NCBI RefSeq assembly: GCF_013359815.1 | Contig: NZ_JABMCF010000040.1 | Coordinates: 558,001 to 622,000, forward strand | Length of the DNA stretch: 64,000 nucleotides | Direction: 5' to 3' | Source: Curtobacterium flaccumfaciens | GTDB taxonomy: Bacteria; Actinomycetota; Actinomycetes; Actinomycetales; Microbacteriaceae | In this document: piece by piece, positions 56,555-64,000 of the stretch | How positions within the stretch are numbered: position 1 is the first letter of the stretch | How the letters are laid out: each line of letters begins with the position of its first letter | Position numbers and translations under genes: made by a program | Notes under the pieces: model-generated | The model's database searches: none | What the model was told of the DNA's origin: nothing | What the model saw: only the letters and a program-made list of their open reading frames with translations

Positions 56555-58993
56555 TCAGACCGCCGCGTAGGCGACGATGCCGCGGCGAACCGCGTCCGTC
56601 GCCCGTCGGGCGGTCTGGGCGAGTTCGTCGTCGCCGGCGTTCCGGATCTGGTCGAGCAGGTCGATGACCTGCTTCGACCAGCGCACGAAGTCGCCGGCCG
56701 GCAGGTCGAGGGTGCGGAGGACGTCGTCGAGGGCCGAACCCGAGGCCCAGCGGAACATGCCGACGGCCATCGCCGGGGTCGGGGGCTGCGAACCGGCCAG
56801 GCGCGCCGCACGCTCGATGTCGTCGAGGCGCGACCAGATCGTCAGTGTCTCGTCGAGCGCAGGGCGGAACCCACCGCGGGGCAGGGCGTGCTCCGTGCCG
56901 GGCGCGTCCTCGCGGCGGGGCTGGTAGATGATCGTCGCGGCCATGGCGGCGAGCTGTGCCGGGGTGAGGTCCTTCCAGACTCCCGCCTCGAGGCACTCGG
57001 CGACCAGCAGGTCGCGGTCGCCGTAGATGCGCTGCAGGCGACGGCCGCCCGCTGCCACCGTGGCTTCGCCGTTGCCGGCGTCCACCAGGTAGCCGAGCTC
57101 GAGCAGGACCTCGGTGACACGGTCGAACGTCGTGGCGACGGCGCCCGTGCGGGACCGGATCTGCTGGACGAGCTTGTCGTTGGCACGCTTGAGCTTCCAC
57201 CAGCGCTCGGACCAGCGGGCGTGTGCCTCGCGTTCCGGGCAGGCGTGGCAGGGGTGGCGCTGCAGCTGGCGGCGGACCGCCGTGATCGCGGCCTGGCGTT
57301 CCTGGCGGGCGCCGTGCGACGCCTCGCGACCGCCGGGCACGTTCGTGCGCTCGAGGTCGGAGAGCTCACGGCGGAGTGCCGAGTACTCGGTGAAGTCGCC
57401 GAGGTGGCACTGCATCGCCTCGCGGTAGCCGTCGAGCGATTCCTGCTGCGAGCGGACCTTGCGAGCGAGGTCGACCACCGACCGGTCGGCCTGGAACTGG
57501 GCGAACGACGTCTCGAGGACCTCGCGCGTGCGCTGCCGGCCGAACTGGTCGATCAGGTTGACGGCCATGTTGTAGGTCGGCTTGAACGACGAGTTGAGCG
57601 GGTACGTGCGACGGCTGGCCAGCGACGCGACGGCCTGCGGGTCGAGCCCGTCGGTCCACTGGATGACCGAGTGCCCCTCGACGTCGATGCCACGACGACC
57701 GGCACGACCGGTGAGCTGCGTGTACTCCCCCGGGGTGATCGGCACACGGGCTTCGCCGTTGAACTTCTCGAGCTTCTCGAGCACGACGGTGCGCGCCGGC
57801 ATGTTCACGCCGAGTGCCAGGGTCTCGGTGGCGAACACGACCTTGAGGAGCTTGCGCTGGAAGAGGTTCTCGACGACCTCCTTGAAGGCGGGGAGCAGGC
57901 CGGCGTGGTGCGCCGCGACCCCGCGCTCGAGCCCTTCGAGCCACTCCCAGTAGCCGAGGACGGCCAGGTCTTCGTCGAGCAGGGTGCGGCAGTGGTACTC
58001 CGCCGTCTCGCGGATCTCGTTGCGCTCCTGCACCGTCGTCAGGGACAAGCCCGAGCGCAGGACGTTGCGGACGCCCTGGTCGCAGCCGTTGCGGCTGAAC
58101 ACGAAGAAGATGGCGGGCAGGAGCATCCGCTCGTCGAGCATGTGCGCGATCTGCTCGCGGTGCACCTTCTCGGTGCGGGGCCCGCGACGCTCGGGGTAGC
58201 CACCACGACCGCGCCGGCCGCGGTGGCCGCCGCCGTTCCGCTCGCTCCGCGAACCGCCGCCGACCATGCGGAGCAGTTCCGGGTTCACGCGGTTCGTCGC
58301 CGCGGCACCGCTCGAGTCGAACAGGTCGACCATCTTCGAACCGACCAGGACGTGCTGCTCCAGCGGCACCGGGCGGTCTTCGGAGACGATGACGTCGGTG
58401 TCGCCGCGGACGGTCTGCAGCCAGTCGCCGAACTCCTCGGCGTTGGACACCGTGGCGCTGAGCGAGACCAGGCGGACCTCGGTCGGGAGGTGCAGGATGA
58501 CCTCTTCCCACACGGCACCGCGGAACCGGTCGGCGAGGTAGTGCACCTCGTCGAGGACCACCCAGGCGAGGTCGTCGAGCAGGTCCGAGTCGGCGTAGAT
58601 CATGTTGCGGAGCACTTCGGTCGTCATCACGACGACGCGGGCGCGGGGGTTCACGTTCGTGTCCCCGGTGAGCAGCCCGACCTCGGATTCGCCGTAGACG
58701 TCGACGAGCTCGGCGTACTTCTGGTTGCTCAGTGCCTTCATCGGCGTCGTGTAGAAGACCTTCGCCGTCGGCTGGCGCATGGCGAGCCAGATGGCGAACT
58801 CGGCCACGATGGTCTTGCCGGCTCCGGTCGGGGCGGCGACCAGGACGCTGCGGCCCTGGTCGAGCGAGTCGCACGCGGCGAACTGGAACGGGTCGAGGTC
58901 GAACCGCAGGTCCGTCCGGAACAGCTCGAGGTTGCGGGACCGGTTGCGCACCTTGGCCGCGGCGAACCGCTCGGCCGCACTCGTGCCGCTCAC
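56555..58993 (-). CDS. helY: Ski2-like DEAD/DEVH-box helicase (HelY family)
   Basis: 812 residues, GTG 58993 overlapping the tatC stop (GTGA). Walker A VAAPTGAGKTIVAEF (about 48-62), DEVH box VVLDEVHYLADRFRG, motif III LSATVSN, motif VI QLTGRAGRRGID, and a C-terminal DSHCT domain. A Gly/Arg-rich insert (about 240-265) separates the RecA lobes. Probably an RNA helicase in RNA turnover or ribosome assembly. The order tatC-helY matches mycobacteria. Confidence 0.93.
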   Translation of the reverse strand: MSGTSAAERFAAAKVRNRSRNLELFRTDLRFDLDPFQFAACDSLDQGRSVLVAAPTGAGKTIVAEFAIWLAMRQPTAKVFYTTPMKALSNQKYAELVDVYGESEVGLLTGDTNVNPRARVVVMTTEVLRNMIYADSDLLDDLAWVVLDEVHYLADRFRGAVWEEVILHLPTEVRLVSLSATVSNAEEFGDWLQTVRGDTDVIVSEDRPVPLEQHVLVGSKMVDLFDSSGAAATNRVNPELLRMVGGGSRSERNGGGHRGRRGRGGYPERRGPRTEKVHREQIAHMLDERMLLPAIFFVFSRNGCDQGVRNVLRSGLSLTTVQERNEIRETAEYHCRTLLDEDLAVLGYWEWLEGLERGVAAHHAGLLPAFKEVVENLFQRKLLKVVFATETLALGVNMPARTVVLEKLEKFNGEARVPITPGEYTQLTGRAGRRGIDVEGHSVIQWTDGLDPQAVASLASRRTYPLNSSFKPTYNMAVNLIDQFGRQRTREVLETSFAQFQADRSVVDLARKVRSQQESLDGYREAMQCHLGDFTEYSALRRELSDLERTNVPGGREASHGARQERQAAITAVRRQLQRHPCHACPEREAHARWSERWWKLKRANDKLVQQIRSRTGAVATTFDRVTEVLLELGYLVDAGNGEATVAAGGRRLQRIYGDRDLLVAECLEAGVWKDLTPAQLAAMAATIIYQPRREDAPGTEHALPRGGFRPALDETLTIWSRLDDIERAARLAGSQPPTPAMAVGMFRWASGSALDDVLRTLDLPAGDFVRWSKQVIDLLDQIRNAGDDELAQTARRATDAVRRGIVAYAAV

Positions 58994-59811
58994 AGGTCGT
59001 ACTCCTCGTCGAGCTTCGCCTGGCGCTTGGCCAGACGGCGGTCGTGGATCCACGCGATGAAGCAGGCCGCGATGTAGAGCACGGTCATCGGGATGGCCAG
59101 CAGGAACATCGAGATGACGTCGGCACTCGGGGTGACGATGGCGCAGAAGACCAGGATGCAGAGGATCGCGACGCGCCAGCTCTTGATGATCGCGGAGGCC
59201 GACAGCACCCCGACGAAGTTCAGCAGCACGATGAACACCGGCAGCACGAACGCGATGCCCACCGCGACGATGAGCTTGATGACGAAGTCGTAGTACGCCT
59301 TCGCATCGACGATCGAGGTGTCCTGGCTCGACACGAAGCTGCCGAGGATGCCGACCACGTGCGGCAGGATGTACCACCCGAAGTAGCACCCGGCGAAGAA
59401 CAGCGGGATCGCGGTGCCGAGGAAGCCCCAGACGTACTGCCGCTCACGCCGGACGAGCGCGGGCACGATGAACGCCCAGATCTGGTACAGCCAGACCGGG
59501 CTCGCGATGACGACGCCGATGGTGATCGCGATCTGCAGCTTCAGGTCGAACGCCCCGGTGATCATCGGGAAGTTCAGCTCGGCCGTGTGTCCACCGACCT
59601 TGGCGAGCTCGGTCACCGGTGCCCGGAGCGCGTCGAGCACCCACGGGGTGAGGAACCAGCCGCCGATCGCACCGACGACGATCGCCACGACTGCGCGGAA
59701 GAGACGGTTGCGCAGCTCGATGAGGTGCTGCCCGAGCGACATGCGGCCTTCGGCGTCGGTCTTCTGGCGCCCCTGCCGCTTCGCTCGCCCGCGCGCGGTC
59801 GTCGAAGCCAT
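58990..59811 (-). CDS. tatC: Sec-independent protein translocase TatC
   Basis: 273 residues, ATG 59811 from a leaderless-type promoter. Six membrane segments with family motifs MSLGQHLIELRNRLFRAV, FPMITGAFDLKLQIAIT, LYQIWAFIVPAL, RRERQYVW and VTPSADVISMFLLAIPM. It receives twin-Arg substrates such as the Rieske subunit encoded in this window. tatA, which normally stands just upstream, is not here; the repeat array occupies the place. Confidence 0.96.
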   Translation of the reverse strand: MASTTARGRAKRQGRQKTDAEGRMSLGQHLIELRNRLFRAVVAIVVGAIGGWFLTPWVLDALRAPVTELAKVGGHTAELNFPMITGAFDLKLQIAITIGVVIASPVWLYQIWAFIVPALVRRERQYVWGFLGTAIPLFFAGCYFGWYILPHVVGILGSFVSSQDTSIVDAKAYYDFVIKLIVAVGIAFVLPVFIVLLNFVGVLSASAIIKSWRVAILCILVFCAIVTPSADVISMFLLAIPMTVLYIAACFIAWIHDRRLAKRQAKLDEEYDL

Positions 59812-59818
59812 GTGCTCG

Positions 59819-59824
59819 ATCTTA
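59819..59824 (-). promoter_or_regulatory. -10 box of tatC, leaderless type
   Basis: TAAGAT on the minus strand, 7 bases before ATG 59811. Confidence 0.5.
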
Positions 59825-59916
59825 CGGGGTCGGGACCGACAGTCCGCCGGGGGTTGGCGCGGCCGCGTGGCGGGTGGGCGGTGGGAGGCGGCGCGTGGCA
59901 GGCGGGCGGGCGGGCG

Positions 59917-60340
59917 GGATCGGGTGTACCTGGCGAGATCGGGCGTACGGGGTCGGAAGATCGCATCAGGTACGCCCGGAACGACCAGGTACCCGAGGTT
60001 CACCGTGCGAGATCGGGCGTACCTGGCGAGTGCGGGCATCCCTGGCGAGGTCGGGCATACCGGGTCGGAAGATCGCACCAGGTACGCCCGGAACGACCAG
60101 GTACCCGAGGTCCACCGGCGGGATCGGGCGTGCCGTGCGACATCGGGCTTACCTGGCGAGTTCGGGCATACCTGGCGGGAACGGGCATACCGCGTCGGAA
60201 GATCGCACCAGGTACGCCCGGAACGACCAGGTACCCGAGGTCCACCGTGCGAGGTCGGGCGTACCTGGCGGGAACGGGCATACCTGGTCAGAGCAACACA
60301 CCAGGTACGCCCGGAACGACCAGGTACCCGAAGCTCACCG
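59917..60340. repeat. Tandem array of CCAGGTA-type inverted motifs
   Basis: Four copies of a core of about 48 bases (starting near 59956, 60068, 60188 and 60294; period 106-120 bp) each hold CCAGGTACGCCC and CCAGGTACCCGAGG. Between them lie about eleven 19-20 base units with GGGCGTACCTGG or GGGCATACCTGG, the inverse of the core motif. All frames are open but the peptides are only repeat shadows. It fills the 566-bp gap 59812-60377, where tatA would be expected. Confidence 0.85.
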
Positions 60341-60377
60341 GAACGTGCAGCGCTCGGACCGGCCGCAGCGGCAGACG

Positions 60378-61349
60378 TCAGCCCGCGGCGAGGGCCGCGG
60401 CCGCGAAGTCGCGCACGGCGTCACGAGCGGCGGGCGGGTCGAGCACCACGGCACGACCGGGCAACCCCGCGACGAGCCGGACCACCCCGTCGAACCCGTG
60501 CGACGCCGCGAGCCGGATGCGGACACGGCCGTCGGAGTCGGGCGCGTCGGCCGTGTCGGACAGGAAGTCGGCGACCAGGGGCAGCGACGTCGAGTCGAGT
60601 TCCACCGTGACGATGACGTCGTCGGCGGCCTGCTGGAACAGCGTGTCCGGGATGACGACCTGGTCGATGGTCTTCTCGGCCGCGCGGTCGTCGACCCGGG
60701 CCTCGGACATCCGGTCGAGCCGGAACGTCCGGAGCGCCTGCCGGTCGAGGTCCCACGCGCGCAGGTACCAGTCGGTGTCGATGGACTCGACCCGGAGCGG
60801 GTCGACCCGTCGGGTGCCACCCTGGGTGCGCGGTCCGGCGTACTCGAAGACCAGGCCGCGGCCGTCGGACATCGCCCGCCGGATGGTGGCGAGGGCGACG
60901 TCGTGCAGGTCCTGCCCGACGGCGACGGTCGACGCCGCTCCCCCGGCACCGCGGGAGAGCTTGGCCATGAGCGCGCGGATCGCGTCACGGTCGGCGGCCT
61001 CGGGCAGGGCGGAGAGGTACTGCAGACCAGCGATGAGCGCCGACGCCTCACGAGCCGACAGCCGCGGTGAGTCGTCGATCGCCACCAGGTTGGTCAGCAC
61101 GATCATGTCGTTCTGGTCGAAGTCGTCCCACGCGATGTCGAACAGGTCGCCGTGCTGGTACTGCATCGTCTCGCCGGGCACCCCGGACACCGCGATGAGT
61201 TCGACGGCACGACGGATCCGGGCCTCGGGCACACCGAAGTGCCGAGCGGCCTCGGCCACCGAGACCCGCTCGCGGTCGATCAGGTACGGCACCAGGGCGA
61301 GCAGGAACGCGAGCTTGTCCTGCGCCTGCAGGGGTTGGGCGTCAGCCAC
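60378..61349 (-). CDS. pafC: WYL-domain regulator, PafC
   Basis: 323 residues, GTG 61349, overlapping pafB by 8 bp. An N-terminal winged helix (RERVSVAEAARHFGVPEARIRRAVELI) and a WYL domain (GLVFEYAGPRTQGGTRRVDPLRVESIDTDWYLRAWDLDRQALRTF in several strands, about 180-225) followed by the WCX tail. With PafB it forms the mycobacterial activator of LexA-independent DNA-damage genes, where the WYL domain is thought to sense single-stranded DNA. Confidence 0.9.
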   Translation of the reverse strand: MADAQPLQAQDKLAFLLALVPYLIDRERVSVAEAARHFGVPEARIRRAVELIAVSGVPGETMQYQHGDLFDIAWDDFDQNDMIVLTNLVAIDDSPRLSAREASALIAGLQYLSALPEAADRDAIRALMAKLSRGAGGAASTVAVGQDLHDVALATIRRAMSDGRGLVFEYAGPRTQGGTRRVDPLRVESIDTDWYLRAWDLDRQALRTFRLDRMSEARVDDRAAEKTIDQVVIPDTLFQQAADDVIVTVELDSTSLPLVADFLSDTADAPDSDGRVRIRLAASHGFDGVVRLVAGLPGRAVVLDPPAARDAVRDFAAAALAAG

Positions 61350-62394
61350 GAACGGGGTCCTCTCCGGGGGCTGCTGCAGGGTCGTCGTCGGTGTGGTCGC
61401 GCACGAGTGCACGGAGGCGCTCGTCGACCCGTGACCGCAGGTCATCGGGTTCGAGCACCCGGACCTCGGGCCCGAAGGCGGCGAGTTCCTCGGCGAGGAT
61501 CTGCGGGTCGACGTGGTGCAGCACGAGCGCGCCGTCGGCGTCGGTCTCGGTGTCGCGGCGACGGGTGAGTCGGCGTTCGGCGTCGGAACCCGGCGTCACG
61601 GCGATGCGCGCAGTGCGCTCGGCCCAGATCCGCTCGAGCTCGGCGAGGGTGCGCTCCCCCGCGCCGACGGGAGCGGTGTGCTGCCCGACCTCGTACTGGG
61701 TGACCGGTCCGACGATGCGGGCCAGCAGGTAGTTCTTGTCCGAGTCCGTTGCGAACTCGTGGGCGGCGAGCATCCACCGGCCGCCGTGCTGCACCAGGGC
61801 GAGCGGAGCCACTTCGCGACGACGGGCGTCGTGCTGACCGGGCGTGATGTAGTCGAAGCGCACGGCTGCACCGCGGTCGAGCGCGGAGCGGAGCGGCTCG
61901 AACGACGCATCACGGGCGCGGAGCCGCGGGGCGTACGCGTCAACTCCGAGCTGCAGGGCACCGTCGTCGTCCTCGGCGCCGGCCGAGCGGACCTTCAGCA
62001 GGCCACGGCGGGAGTCGGCGGACAGTGCGCCTTCACGCCAGGCCATCGCGGCCAGGGAGAGCAACGCGGACTCGTCCGGGGTGAATCGGACGTCGACGGG
62101 CAGGTCGTACTCACCCTTCGGGATCCGGTACCGGAGCGTCTGGTTGTTGCCCGCGGCACCCGGGGTCTCGATGGTCTCGAGGGGGATGCCGAGCTCGCGC
62201 ACGTCGTCCTTATCGCGTTCGAACTGGCGCTCGAGCGAGGCGTTGTCGCCACCGGTCGAGAACCGCTGCCGGTACCCCTGCACGTTGGCCAGGATCTCGG
62301 CCTTGGTCAGCCCGGACTCCGTCGAGAGCAGCGCGAGCACGAGGCTGAACAGCCGCTCCTCGGCGGGCACACGGGGCACACGGGTCGCTGGCAC
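61342..62394 (-). CDS. pafB: WYL-domain regulator, PafB
   Basis: 350 residues, GTG 62394, from a leaderless-type promoter. Winged helix (GLTKAEILANVQGYRQRF, LERQFERDKDDVRELGIPLE), a WYL domain with AVRFDYITPGQHDARRREVAPLAL, and the WCX C-terminus. In mycobacteria it works with PafC in the DNA-damage response and sits beside pafA; here pafA and the pup-proteasome genes are missing. Confidence 0.9.
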   Translation of the reverse strand: MPATRVPRVPAEERLFSLVLALLSTESGLTKAEILANVQGYRQRFSTGGDNASLERQFERDKDDVRELGIPLETIETPGAAGNNQTLRYRIPKGEYDLPVDVRFTPDESALLSLAAMAWREGALSADSRRGLLKVRSAGAEDDDGALQLGVDAYAPRLRARDASFEPLRSALDRGAAVRFDYITPGQHDARRREVAPLALVQHGGRWMLAAHEFATDSDKNYLLARIVGPVTQYEVGQHTAPVGAGERTLAELERIWAERTARIAVTPGSDAERRLTRRRDTETDADGALVLHHVDPQILAEELAAFGPEVRVLEPDDLRSRVDERLRALVRDHTDDDPAAAPGEDPVRG

Positions 62395-62400
62395 GAGCCG

Positions 62401-62406
62401 ATCCTA
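62401..62406 (-). promoter_or_regulatory. -10 box of pafBC, leaderless type
   Basis: TAGGAT on the minus strand, 6 bases before GTG 62394. Confidence 0.5.
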
Positions 62407-62411
62407 CGGCA

Positions 62412-62439
62412 GCGCGGGTGCACCGGAGTGCACCCGCGC
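62412..62439 (-). terminator. Terminator of the FKBP gene
   Basis: GCGCGGGTGCAC-CGGA-GTGCACCCGCGC, 12-bp perfect stem, 26 bases past the FKBP stop. Confidence 0.8.
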
Positions 62440-62465
62440 CGCGGTCCGTGGACGGTCGGACCGGG

Positions 62466-63386
62466 TCAGTTCGAGATCGCCCCGAGGACGTCGATCACGT
62501 ACGCGTACGCGGTCCCCTGCTGGTTGACGATGGCCAGGACCTGGTCGCCGACGTGGTGCCCGACGATGGCGGTCCGGACACCCTCGTCGACCTGGCCCTT
62601 GGTGAGCGGGATGGCCTGCGCGCCGGAACCGTCGGTCCAGCTGGAGCCGGCGACGGACGGGTCGGCACCCCAGGTGACGGCGGTGTACTTGATGACCGCG
62701 GTGTCCTTCGCGGTGAGCTCGCGACCGTCGCCCTTGCGGAGCAGGTGCGTCTCGTTCGACTTCGGCGCGCTCCACGACGGGATCGTGATGCCGGGGGCGC
62801 CGGAGGGTGCGAGCACCACGGCCGGCATCTTGTCGCCGGCGAGCTGCGGGGTGCCGGTGGCACGGGCGTCGAACGCGCGCTTGACGTCGATGACGGCGAT
62901 GACGGCGTCCTCGGTCTTCTTCGACGACGAGCTGCCAGCGGTGCCGCCGGTGCTGCTCAGGGCGCTCTTCGGCAGGGCCACCGCCAGGCGGTCGCCGACC
63001 CGGGCGCACTGCAGCGAGGCGCCGAGGGCCCCGTAGTTGCTCGCACCGGCGGTGATCGGTGCCGTCTGGCCCGAGTAGCCGCTCGTCTGGGCGACCTGGC
63101 CGGTGGAGCCGTCGACCAGGGTGTACTCGACCAGGACGGGGGTGCCGTCGTCGATCGTGCGACCGGAACCCTGCTGCAGCACGGACACCTGGGTGCCCTT
63201 GGTGGTCAGGCCCTTCGGCACGTTGACCTTCGGCTCCGAGCCGAACTTGCCGGTGGCGGTCACCGCTTCGGACGCGGCGCCGGGGGCGGCACAGCTCGAG
63301 GGCGTGGTGCCGGCACCGTTCGAGGCGCAGGCGGTGAGGGACACCGCGAGACCGATGGTGACCAGGAGTGCGGGGATGGTGCGCAC
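62466..63386 (-). CDS. FKBP-type peptidyl-prolyl isomerase lipoprotein
   Basis: 306 residues, GTG 63386 behind AAAGAGGG. A lipoprotein signal peptide with lipobox LTAC (Cys near 20) anchors it outside the membrane. Two FKBP-like domains follow (about 60-160 and 200-300); GTPVLVEYTLVDGSTGQ and DTAVIKYTAVTWG are their core strands, and VDEGVRTAIVGHHVGDQVLAIV is the second domain's hydrophobic-pocket region. The first looks degenerate. Helps fold exported proteins. Confidence 0.85.
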   Translation of the reverse strand: MRTIPALLVTIGLAVSLTACASNGAGTTPSSCAAPGAASEAVTATGKFGSEPKVNVPKGLTTKGTQVSVLQQGSGRTIDDGTPVLVEYTLVDGSTGQVAQTSGYSGQTAPITAGASNYGALGASLQCARVGDRLAVALPKSALSSTGGTAGSSSSKKTEDAVIAVIDVKRAFDARATGTPQLAGDKMPAVVLAPSGAPGITIPSWSAPKSNETHLLRKGDGRELTAKDTAVIKYTAVTWGADPSVAGSSWTDGSGAQAIPLTKGQVDEGVRTAIVGHHVGDQVLAIVNQQGTAYAYVIDVLGAISN

Positions 63387-63428
63387 GGACCCTCTTTCCG
63401 TTCGATGCAGGACGGGCACGCCGTCAGC

Positions 63429-64000
<572 letters not shown>

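Noticed and set aside
54951..57200. Longer lnt with an N-terminal extension of about 220 residues
   Set aside because: The extension lies over helY in another frame and has shadow composition; GTG 56543 has a good ribosome site and a normal Lnt start.
56555..59389. Longer helY start reaching into tatC
   Set aside because: The added 130 residues overlap tatC in another frame; GTG 58993 overlaps the tatC stop in the usual coupled way.
59917..60340. Possible CRISPR array
   Set aside because: Units are 19-20 bp and about 110 bp with internal inverted motifs; the sequences between cores are themselves repeats, not unique spacers, and no cas genes are near.
59874..61070. Long open frames across the 60-kb repeats encoding repetitive Arg/Gly-rich peptides
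   Set aside because: Several frames on both strands are open at once, the peptides only mirror the DNA repeat, there is no start signal, and the frames run antisense into pafC.

Overview
The window is high-GC DNA (roughly 70 percent by eye) with actinobacterial gene content and order: rbpA-lnt-helY-tatC-pafC-pafB, ruvCAB-yajC-secDF-rel, thrS-HIT-pdxST-yebC and qcrCAB-ctaE. The absence of proteasome genes beside pafBC, the many GTG starts with a TAnnnT box 6-7 bases upstream, and the small acidic and DUF proteins suggest Microbacteriaceae, probably a Curtobacterium-like organism. The family is an inference with good support; the genus is a guess. It reads as chromosomal DNA. I saw no tRNA, rRNA, insertion sequence, prophage or CRISPR array.

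Layout. 1-8.3 kb: an MFS exporter running off the edge, a one-pass membrane protein, a second YidC-type insertase with a DUF6412 protein, a YbaK-type deacylase, and a ClpC-type unfoldase behind a HAIR (HspR) operator, then two very small genes. 8.3-22.4 kb: one long plus-strand housekeeping run, apt, thrS, HIT, pdxS, pdxT, yebC, ruvC, ruvA, ruvB, yajC, secD, secF, a rhodanese and rel. 22.7-30 kb: an AbiEi-like protein, a ROK kinase, deoC, an SDR-DUF2867 protein, an SGNH hydrolase, a small membrane protein and a Stealth sugar-phosphotransferase. 30-36.5 kb: a metallophosphoesterase, then the respiratory operon ctaE-qcrC-qcrA-qcrB, divergent from trpD. 37-42.1 kb: glycerol and dihydroxyacetone use, glpF-glpK divergent from dhaK-dhaL-dhaM, with paired palindromic operators between them. 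42.2-48 kb: a TetR/ketosynthase divergent pair with twin operators, an XRE regulator and an SDR, a GNAT, an alcohol dehydrogenase and a CopC. 48-54.4 kb: small membrane genes, a short UvrA paralogue, a NUDIX hydrolase, an SDR and the nfeD-SPFH pair. 54.4-64 kb: rbpA, lnt, helY, tatC, pafC, pafB, an FKBP lipoprotein and trmI, which runs off the right edge.

The least explained part is between the genes. At least four repeat types occupy gene ends. Type A is a GGAGGC...GCCTCC palindrome of about 40 bp. Type B is a 90-bp module present twice at 22.5-22.7 kb with a diverged relative at 29.8 kb. Type C elements carry GGTGCGAGG arms (7.2, 8.2 and 36.5-36.9 kb). The fourth is an array of a 12-bp CCAGGTA-type motif in both orientations at 59.9-60.3 kb. 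They read as non-coding, hairpin-forming, REP-like or MITE-like sequences and are the best candidates for something undescribed. About ten genes also look leaderless.
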